A stretch of DNA of 64,000 nt from positions 744,001-808,000 of the forward strand of contig JAQSEB010000132.1 in NCBI GenBank assembly GCA_030063045.1. The letters are read 5' to 3'. The stretch's first letter is position 1, and each line of letters begins with the position of its first letter. The DNA comes from Pratylenchus scribneri (lineage: Eukaryota; Nematoda; Chromadorea; Rhabditida; Pratylenchidae). Below are positions 27,638 through 36,136 of the stretch, piece after piece. Position numbers and translations under genes: made by a program. The notes under the pieces are model-generated. The model searched no databases, was not told the DNA's origin, and saw only the letters and a list, made by a program, of their open reading frames with translations.

Positions 27638-30600
27638 ATTAATCAAATAGCCAATCATTAGTTTACATTTGAATTAACAGCTTCAAAAAGGCTTAATTTC
27701 TTATTATGCAAGGAATAAATTAAAGTTTAATTTCTTCATAAAAATTTAAATATAATTTTTCTTACTTAATTAAATTTGAATAATTAATGACTTTTTATGT
27801 ACTGATTATAACATAAAAAGCGAATAGGCTAATATATAAAATAATAAAAAATATTATTAGAATAATATATTAATTTAATAAATAAAATTTTTTTCATAAC
27901 TTAAATAAGATATCGTATTATAATGAATAATTCGTTAAGACTGATACCATTTTATCAATAATATTATCTTTAATAATAAAAAATTATATAAATATTTTTA
28001 GATCATCTCGAAGTAAATTTTAATAATATTATTCATAAATAAATGTTATTTTAATTTAATACATTTAATATAAAAATTTTTATTTTAGATAGGAAAATGG
28101 TTCATATCACCAGTTTTTTCTAAATTGTAATTATTATATACTTTTATAAAAAAAGTTAACTTATTTGTTTTATCACAAATTTTATGCCTTAAAGAATCAC
28201 ACAGAATATTTTCACGACTGTGCCGAAATTGATAATAATAATAATATCCGTCTCCTTTGTTTAAAAAATTCAACAGAAATTATATTATTTAAAATCTATT
28301 TTAAATAATTAAAAATATTTTCTTAAATAAAAATCCATGAATAATACCAATAATATCAATAATTATAAAAATTATAAAATAAAAAGTAAAAAAATTTTTC
28401 AAGTTCTTGCCGAAAAAAGTTAATAATGAAAAAGATATTTTAATCCTAATTTTATTATAGTTGAAACATAGTAGAATTAAAATGTTAAAAAACATAATTT
28501 ACTATAATCATATTAATCAAATCAATAATATATTGTAATTCAAAAAGTAAGTAAATATTTTAAATTTATTTATATTTATTCATTAAATAAAATTTTTAGA
28601 AAGAAATAAAAAATATACAAAGATAAATATCAAGTTATCAAATTGAAAAAAATAATTTCTGATTAAGAATACATGCCAATTTTTATTAATATTATCAATA
28701 CAAAGTAGAAGCCAATTATTGAAAAAAATTAAGATATAGAAAAACATTCAATCAAAAAAATAAAAAAAAATAATTAGAGTAATGGCTTAAAAATGAAAAA
28801 TAAATATTATTAGAATTTATTTGAAATATTGTCTCTTAAAAAAATGATTAAATAATTTTATTATTAATTTAATTAATACAAATCTGCAAAAGCAAATGCA
28901 TATCAATATTTGCCCAAAAATATGGTTTTTACTCCAAATGGTTTTATGTAATCATGAAATATTATTTAATTAATTCCTTTACAGTTTGATTACGGTGACA
29001 AGAGAGGAAATGCAGTAAGAATGGCAAAATTTTACAATCATAGAACAGAATCTACCGAATAAGAGTCGATTAGGTTTCCCTAGGAAAGCGCGTAAATTAT
29101 ATGAGCTGTGAGCACAGAACTTTTAAATTATGAATGACAAAAATTAAAAGTAAATTCGATATATTCAAAATTTTAATTATTTAATCGATTTAAAATTTTG
29201 ACAAATTCCGCTATTAAATTATAAATAAGGATTATAACGATAAAAATTGATAATTTATCTCATTGAAGGAATGAAATTAATTATTTGGATTTTGATCAAT
29301 TTTGGTGGTATAATTTTATGAAGAAAAATCAAATAAATATTAAATTTTTATGAAATTAAATGCTGGCATAATTTAAGAATATGTTTCAAGCAGAAAAAAT
29401 TGAATTAAACCCATGAACTAATAATGAAAATTATGGCAGAATACAATTATAGAATCAATTAATCTTTTTATTTACTTTTCAATTTATCTAGAGATAAATT
29501 TAAAAAATTATATTTTTATTCTGAGGATTTTCAAAAGAAAAATTAATATATCACTTCTAGAATTTTACATAAATATAATTTTATTTTAAAAAATATATAA
29601 ATTTGTTGAAAATATCAAGAAGATTTTTAAAAATTTTATGATATAATATGTCCATTGAAATTAAAAATCATTAAATTATATATAAAAATTACAAAGAAAA
29701 AGATTATTTCTTGATAAAATTATTGCAAATATAATTATTTAATTAATTTTTTTTGGAATATTAAAAATTAGCTAAATCATAATTTATATAGATAATATTT
29801 ATACTTTTATAAATAAATATAATATTCTTCTTCTAAAATAAAAAATATTTCATACTTCAATTAAGAATTAAAATTCTATTTTAACAAATATCAATTAACA
29901 GAAAAATTATCATTTAACACAATTAATCAAATGCCGTCAACATCCCTTCTTGAACAATTGAATCATCACCAATAAACCCATCATCAATAATTTTTGTAAG
30001 TATTTAAAAGAGAAAGAATTTAATTTAAAAATGAAAAGCGAATTCAATAAATTTTATTTAAAAAGAATCAAAATAACAATTATAATTAAAATCAATTCGT
30101 TTAAAATTATTTTTTGTAAATTATAATAATTTTATTTCTAAGGAAATTAAAAATTTTTAATTGATTAAAAAGGATTTTTTTTGAAAATTGAAATTGCATT
30201 ATTAAAAATGGCCAAAATTCAAAATGAAATAAAAATAATAAATTAACATTAATTCAATCATTTCATAGCAATATGATATTGTAAAATATTGATATTTCAT
30301 ACCAAATTGTTTCAGTTCAAGAAATGAATTTCAATTCATTTCCAACATATGATTGGGTTATCTCAATAATAATCATTAGTTTTTTAAGTTTCTATCTGAT
30401 GAGTTGATTGATATAATTACAAAACATATATAAATTTTCAATAAATATAATTGGAATCAGGAATGCATCTATAAACTTAAAAATTTTGACATAAAATTTT
30501 ATCTGTAAATGGTGGATCATCATGTTTATTGTTCAATAATAATAATTTATAATAATAATTTAAATCTAAGCATCCAATGCATTTTATCAATGTAGTATAA

Positions 30601-32261
30601 ACCATTTTACGGCTAATACAGCTAATATGTGCTCTCTTCTGATACAACATAACCCAAATGCATTTGTACCTCTAGTGTATTTTTATTACTAAATGCACTT
30701 TAATTATAAAATAAATTAATAAAATAAACCAATCGATGAATAAGGGATATAAGTTGAAATAAATTTATAAAGAATTTAAATTTTCAAATTATTATTGTAA
30801 ATATTTTAATGTTATAATATATATTTAAGCTTATTAAACCTTTACAAGCATGTTTCGATATTTGCGCGGACATAACAAAAAAAACAAAATTTAAACATCA
30901 AAGATAAACATTATTTTAAAAAAAACCATCCCATCCATAAAAGAAGCAATAAACAAAATGAAAATATTGACAAAAAAATAAATTTTTACAAAATATTTTT
31001 TTATATTTTATGGTAATTGTGACGACTCGATAAACAACAGGAAGCGCAAAAAAAAAGAAAAAGTCAAAAAATTTAAAATTAGTCATGGATTTGTCTTAAA
31101 AATGATGACAACGAAAATGACTACATTTGACAACGAGCATGATTCGCTTGGAAAATTATATGTCAAATTTTAAATCATTGAAAAAATTTGAAAAGGTATT
31201 GTTTTTTAAAATAATATCATAATATAGAATTAATTTAATTAAGTAAAAATAATTAATTAAAAAAGAAGTAAACAAAAAATAATAAAAAAATTTTCTCATT
31301 TTTTAAATAAAATCTTTGAATATAAAAATTATATTTATCATAGAATTGTAATTTCTTTCTATTGAAATATAAAATTTTTATGAATTATTTTCATTTTTAA
31401 ATATAAATTAGTTCATTATAAAAATTGAAAAGATGTCAATAAATAATAAAATTGTATTTGCATAAAAATGACGAATTCTTTTATCTTTATAATTGCATAT
31501 TATATTTTTTTATATAATTTTATGAAATTCTTGGAAATGATGAAAAATTTAAATAAAATTAAAAATATTATAAAAATTTTTTTCAATAAATATAATTAAA
31601 TAATTTATATTTTCCCATAAAATGAAAAATAATTCTATCTTTGAAAAAGAAAACATACCCTCTGTAATCGAAGGCTTTATTTTAATTGCAATAAATTCTA
31701 AAAAAAAAATTTAAATTTAATGTATATGGGAACTTGTTGAATAAAAACAATATGCTGATCGCGTGCTGGAGAGTGCCATTGAATTTCGGAACAAGAGAAA
31801 GCGAAAAGAATGAATATAGGATTCAAATGCCAAAATTATTTAATTATAGGAAAAATATTTGCTATTGTATATATTAAAAAAGCAAAATAAAAAATAATTA
31901 ATAATATTAATTTAAAGTTTAAAGTAAATGCGGAATATTGAAAAATTATTTTTTTTTTTTTAAATTAATAAAATTCAGTTGCATTTTATTTAAAATATTT
32001 AGGAATAAAAAATTTAAATTTTAGTCTAAAAATTAATTTCTAAAATTCAATTATTTTTACGTAAAATATATATTCGTATTTTATTGTTCATGTAAAAAAA
32101 ATAATGATTACTAAATGGCGAAGAGAATAAATCAGGAAATTTATAATAAATATGTATATAAAAAAATTAATATTACAAATGCTTACTTATGTAAAAAGTG
32201 AAAAATCGTTAAGATAAAATTAATTTATAAATTTTATTTTATTAAATTCTTTATTGGTCCC
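27638..32261. other. AT-rich stretch without a clear gene
   Basis: No gene can be supported. A 30-base segment at 28985-29014 is bracketed by a good acceptor (CCTTTACAG) and donor (GTAAGA) and is open in frame (FDYGDKRGNA), so it could be a lone or fossil exon. A 63-codon + frame at 30982-31173 and a small GC island at 31,745-31,810 are unrecognised. Confidence 0.5.
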
Positions 32262-32270
32262 TTCTAGAAG
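32262..32270. repeat. Candidate target-site duplication, left copy
   Basis: TTCTAGAAG sits immediately outside the left inverted repeat and recurs at 34204-34212 on the right. Nine bases is the duplication length typical of Mutator-like elements. The 10-base form CTTCTAGAAG (32261-32270 and 34203-34212) is a perfect palindrome, so direct and inverted repeats cannot be told apart. The core TTCTAGAA also fits a heat-shock element unit, which I treat as coincidence. Confidence 0.5.
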
Positions 32271-32451
32271 GGGAGTCATTTAATTTGGCGAAAAAAATAC
32301 TGAATTTGGCGAAAAAAATATTTAATTTGGCGAAAAGTTAATTTATACTTAATTTGGCGAAAAAAACACTGAATTTGGCGAAAAATATACTTAATTTGGC
32401 GAAAACAATAAAAATATAAAATCGCTCGTTATAAACAATGCAAACCGGTTT
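32271..32451 (+). repeat. Left terminal inverted repeat
   Basis: This is the mirror of 34023-34203. From TTAATTTGGCG at 32280 to the palindrome AAACCGGTTT at 32442-32451 the two arms are identical base for base. The outer nine bases (GGGAGTCAT against GAGATAATA on the other arm) match at only three positions. Confidence 0.9.
32282..32401 (+). repeat. Six phased AATTTGGCG repeats in left arm
   Basis: Copies of AATTTGGCGAAAA start at 32282, 32303, 32324, 32351, 32372 and 32393. The spacing is 21, 21, 27, 21 and 21 bases, that is, two groups of three. Twenty-one bases is two turns of B-DNA, so a protein binding each copy would sit on the same face. By analogy with subterminal repeats of other DNA transposons these are likely transposase-binding sites; that is inference. 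Confidence 0.85.
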
Positions 32452-32506
32452 CGTTGCATCCCAAACCGTTTTATAATAATTTATTTTGTAAAATATTTAT
32501 AGATAA

Positions 32507-32679
32507 ATGGAATTTGAAAACCAAAATTACATAATTAATAATTTTGAAGCTGATGATCAAGAAAATGTTAGTGAAAATTCAACACCAAAGCGAAGAAGGA
32601 ACGAATATTTCGAATTAAATCAATTTACAAACGAAGCTGCTTGGCAAACATGGCTCAAAACTGAAGATACATGGACAAG
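32507..32679 (+). CDS. MULE/FLYWCH-like first exon, partial
   Basis: The frame starts at ATG 32507 and runs to a donor (ACAAG|GTTAGC) after 32679. It encodes an acidic leader, a basic patch (PKRRRNEYFEL) and EAAWQTWLKTEDTWTR. The last part resembles the opening of FLYWCH-type zinc-finger domains found at the N-terminus of nematode Mutator-like proteins, where a Trp-rich start precedes the Cys/His core. That core is missing. The exon lies 55 bases inside the left repeat. Splicing from its donor to either visible acceptor (after 32736 or 32748) does not enter the talin frame and meets a stop within a few codons, so a fusion protein is not evident. It is probably the leftover 5' end of the element's own gene. 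Family assignment is by eye. Confidence 0.45.
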
Positions 32680-32754
32680 GTTAGCGTATAAGTTTAAAAT
32701 TATTGTTCTAAAAATTTACAATTATATTTAATTCAGAAATACGAATAGCCAATC

Positions 32755-33692
32755 ATGACGAATATTCTCTGGTTTGGAGTGTTGCGATCCACAGCCGGAA
32801 CACCGACAAGAGCGCCACAATATGGCGGAGTGAGTGGAATGATCATTGGCCAAGAGATGCCCAGAGGGGAAAGAGTTCGTTATATGGATGCACGCGAACG
32901 AAGTCAACGGGCACTGATTGGGACAATTGAAGCAACGTAAGAATTAATTTAATTATTATTCATTTTGGTTATTTAAATTAAAGAATTCCTGCTGTTGAGG
33001 AGGCTGAGGAGGAAATTGCAAAACCACCACAAATTGATTTGCCCAGATTTGGTGAAACTCAACGCCATTGGAGAGTGGAGGTCGAAAAGGAGGTAGTTGG
33101 GGACCGATTAGCGGCAATGGGCGCAGCCACTGCTGAAGTAAATATTCACATAGTAAATCAATTTAACACATTAATATTTAGGTTGTTCAACTTACGGCTA
33201 TTCCCGAGGAATCCACGGTGGACATTCGAGTTGGGAATGCAATCGCAACAATTGGCTCAAATTTGCCCGAAATGGGTCGAGGAGTTCGCGAATTGGCCGC
33301 CCTTATGCCCGACGAAACACCGTGCCGGTGATTTGGTGGATGCGGCCAGAAAATTATGCGGAGCATTTGGGGAATTTGTGGACAAAGTTCATCCGGAACG
33401 GCAAGAAAAAAGAGCAAATATTTTATCGGCGGCCAGTAGAGTCGGTGAACTTTCGCACGATGTGATCAGCACAATGCAGGAGAGGACAGAAGAAGAACGG
33501 TCGTTCCACGATGAACTCAATCGAAAGGCACGAGCCGTGGCCACAAGCACCGCCCAACTCGTTTTACAGTTAAAATACGCATTAATTTAATAATTAATTT
33601 AAAATTTTAAGAGCAAAACAGTTTCGGCTGATTGTGAAGAGCCCGTTTTGAAGGATCGAACTATTCAATCCGATTGGCCTATTCTAGTTTAA
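32755..33692 (+). pseudogene. tln-1: Captured talin gene fragment (linker and R1 rod region)
   Basis: Talin is the large cytoskeletal protein that links integrins to actin. Four exon pieces match it: up to 32936, 32984-33137, 33182-33568 and about 33614-33675, with introns of 47, 44 and 45 bp that all begin GT and end AG. The translation carries RSQRALIGTIEAT, AAMGAATAEVVQLTA, AIATIGSNLPEMGRGV, DLVDAARKLCGAFGEF, KRANILSAASRVGE and AVATSTAQLVL, the hallmark sequence of the end of the head-rod linker and the first rod bundle (about residues 430-660 of the roughly 2,540 in vertebrate talin). An extra A in the run at 33315-33317 shifts the frame: the talin frame before it hits TGA, and the following exon part is open one frame over. 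Homology ends after about 33675 and a stop follows at 33690-33692. Intact introns show capture at DNA level. It cannot make a normal talin. Confidence 0.88.
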
Positions 33693-34022
33693 TTATTGCT
33701 CAACTTATATTTTTGATTATTAAAAATCGTACGAATAAATATTTTATCTTATTTTCTGTATATGGGCTATTGGATTTGGTTTATGTTATAATTAGCATTT
33801 TAATAACAGAACTTTTCTTGGTGATTAGCGGCGATTCTTGAACCTTTTCCATTCCAGGAGAGCATGGCTCCATTTGTAGATGGCTTATTCCCTTCCCATA
33901 TTATCATCATTCCCTCAATTTTCATTCAATTTCCATAAATTATTAATGTTCAATTTCGTTTTAGCAAAAATATTTAATATTCCATCAATTTTTAGTTTAT
34001 TAAACCAATTTTTGTTCATTTC
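33693..34022. other. Unassigned interior of the transposon
   Basis: About 330 bases between the talin fragment and the right repeat. It holds an AATAAA at 33734-33739 that could end a transcript. The open frame at 33880-34083 runs into the inverted repeat and has a low-complexity Phe/Leu/Ser product, so I do not call it a gene. Confidence 0.5.
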
Positions 34023-34203
34023 AAACCGGTTTGCATTGTTTATAACGAGCGATTTTATATTTTTATTGTTTTCGCCAAATTAAGTATATTTTTCGCCAAA
34101 TTCAGTGTTTTTTTCGCCAAATTAAGTATAAATTAACTTTTCGCCAAATTAAATATTTTTTTCGCCAAATTCAGTATTTTTTTCGCCAAATTAATATTAT
34201 CTC
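34023..34203 (-). repeat. Right terminal inverted repeat
   Basis: This is the reverse complement of 32271-32451 and contains the same six-copy array (CGCCAAATT in + orientation, 34073-34192). The inner edge is again the palindrome AAACCGGTTT at 34023-34032. Confidence 0.9.
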
Positions 34204-34212
34204 TTCTAGAAG
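34204..34212. repeat. Candidate target-site duplication, right copy
   Basis: TTCTAGAAG, identical to 32262-32270, directly outside the right inverted repeat. Confidence 0.5.
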
Positions 34213-35536
34213 ATATTATCTTCAAGAAAATTTTTAAAATAGTAATTTAATAATATATTTATGATATATTGAAATAGCTGTAGATTCTATTAATTACCAT
34301 TTACAGTAATTAATTTTAAAAATTAAAATTATTATATTACATAATAATTTTTCGGAACTCCAACGGAACCAACACTAAGTACCGAGTCTGGATTAAAAAT
34401 AAGTAAAAAACCTTTTTTTAAAAATTTATTTTGTTCGAAAAGACGTTAAAGTTTTAAAATTTAATATTTCTTCTAAATTAAAATTATTTATTGTAGGTAT
34501 ATGTAACTGTAGATTTCTGGCTATTATAATATTTATTTTTTAATATAATAATAAAAAAAAGCATGGACTCAACCCATTGAAATTTCAAAATAAATTTGCT
34601 TCTAAATTAAAATATAACGCTATTCATTTTTAGATATTTCTTATATTTTGGATAAAATTGTTAGCTAAAGGAAAAAGATTGAAAATTTTTTTTAATTTTA
34701 TGCATATTTATTAATTAACTTAAAAAAAGAGAGGCGTTAATTAAATAAGAAATTTAAATTATTAAAAAAAATATTTAATTATTATTTATTATTAAAAATA
34801 TTTTCAATATAGATTTAAATTAAAAATGATATTTTAAAAATATAAAAAAAAGTTCATGAAATATTAAATTTCCATCGATTAAATAATTATATATTTAAAA
34901 ATATCAATGATTTAAAAAACATTAAAACTACATGATTTTTCATGAAATATTAGATTGATATTTTGAAAAGTTTATATATAATTACAATAAAATATAAGAA
35001 ATATTAAGAAATATAATTTATTAAAAATATACATATGTATATTGAAAAACGAAATTTTAGTCGTGTAATAAATATATTTGTGAAAGATTCATATAAGATT
35101 TGCCTGACAATTCATTTAGATAAATAGTAATATGTAATTAGTTGGTTAATTAGTAGTTAGTACACGCTGGCTAGTTCAGGCGGAATGGCGCCAAATTCAA
35201 CAGATAAGAGCAATAAATGCACAACGTCAAAAGACGTTTTTTACTTACATGAGGTCGTCAAAAACTGAAAATAATATCCAAATTGGAATAGATCTATTTA
35301 CGAATTAAATCAATTAAAATTAAGGGATATTTAAAATAAAATAATATAAAATTTATGTGACATTATTATAAAAAATCATGAAATATAAATTAAAATAAAA
35401 TTTAAAAATTATAGACGAAGAGAGTTAAAAAAGAAAGTTTTTATAAAAAATTTATACTTTACTAAATGGAAAATATTTTGAAAATCCTTATTATCCGAAC
35501 CGAAAAATCATTTTTCATTCAATCTCCCCACCCCAG
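34213..35536. other. AT-rich stretch between transposon and candidate gene
   Basis: Mostly A/T words. A GC-richer island at about 35,150-35,310 carries a 51-codon open + frame (containing WLVQAEWRQIQQIRAINAQ) that stops at 35306. It does not splice in phase into the exons at 35,537 and I do not recognise it. Confidence 0.5.
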
Positions 35537-36136
35537 GCTCTTATCGATATTTTAACACCGCCGAAACACAAGGATTTCTTGGCAATATTGCAACAGAATG
35601 GGACATACATGGCAATTTATGATGATGGTAGCAAGTATATATATAATAAAATAAATTATCTGTTTTTTAAGAAGAAACATTATCAAAAATTCTCAATAAT
35701 ATATCAAAGATTAAATTTTTCCAGGCATAATAAAAGTAAATGGAAACAATTTAATAATAGATGCGAAGATTTAAACCTCTAAATAGTAGAGAAAGTTGAC
35801 GAAACACCAATCTAAAGGTTTGAATTTAAAAGGAAAGGATGAAAAATTAAAAGAAAGTATAATTGGTTGCATATTGAAATGAAATTAAGATCTAATTTGT
35901 CAAAGTTATTTTATAATATTTTCCAGCTAAATCTATCTCGCTGCCCAGAGCAATTGATCAATAAACAAGCCCGCGAGCAACACGAGGCAAGATTGTATTA
36001 TTAAAAATTTATGAATTTAATTATGCAAAAATATATGTTGAAAAGAAAAATTTTACAGTATTGGAATCAGAAAAAAAAAAGGAATAACAATAATCATAGC
36101 CATTTATTATTCTACAAAATTATAATAAAAAAATAA
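35537..36136 (+). CDS. Possible four-exon gene fragment, unrecognised
   Basis: Four pieces join in phase: 35537-35627 after the acceptor CACCCCAG, an 11-base micro-exon 35725-35735, 35927-35986, and 36059-36136 ending in TAA. The second piece follows TTTTTCCAG, the third follows TTTTCCAG, the last follows TTTTACAG. Two donors are GT; the third (GAG|GCAAGA) is the usual GC-donor consensus. The product includes ALIDILTPPKHKDFLAILQQ, NGTYMAIYDDG and LNLSRCPEQLINKQAREQHE. No family is recognised. Another frame of the first piece is also long and protein-like (TPGSYRYFNTAETQGF), so the reading is not secure. If the micro-exon is not used, the second piece reads through to TAA at 35772-35774. No start codon or upstream exon was found. 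It lies 1.3 kb from the transposon. Confidence 0.35.

Larger units (their letters stand above)
32271..34203 (+). mobile_element. Non-autonomous Pack-type (MULE-like) DNA transposon
   Basis: The element is about 1.93 kb. The two ends are inverted repeats, identical over 172 of 172 bases (32280-32451 against 34023-34194) with a further nine poorly matching bases outside each. It is bounded by the same palindromic 9-10 base sequence, consistent with target duplication. Inside are a short MULE/FLYWCH-like 5' exon (32507-32679) and then about 0.9 kb of talin-derived DNA with introns. No transposase catalytic region is present, so it could move only with enzyme supplied from elsewhere. The interior is clearly richer in G+C than the flanks, as expected for captured exons. 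Identical ends imply recent insertion or recent gene conversion. An alternative boundary is TTAA at both ends, where identity starts exactly, which would suggest a piggyBac-like element. The FLYWCH-like exon and 9-base duplication make a Mutator-like origin more likely. Confidence 0.8.

Noticed and set aside
28985..29014. Splice-bracketed 10-codon segment resembling a lipase FDYG motif
   Set aside because: Too short to assign; the similarity rests on four residues.
32262..32270. TTCTAGAA as a heat-shock element
   Set aside because: A single unit does not make a promoter; its place outside both transposon arms explains it better as a target duplication.
33187..33417. Minus-strand 76-codon frame
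   Set aside because: Shadow of the talin exon on the other strand.
33039..33590. Continuous 183-codon + frame inside the transposon
   Set aside because: It reads through two introns and is in the talin frame only before the first intron and after the frameshift. The middle is out of frame with talin.
33880..34083. 67-codon + frame at the transposon's right end
   Set aside because: Runs into the inverted repeat and is low-complexity Phe/Leu/Ser; no start context or similarity.
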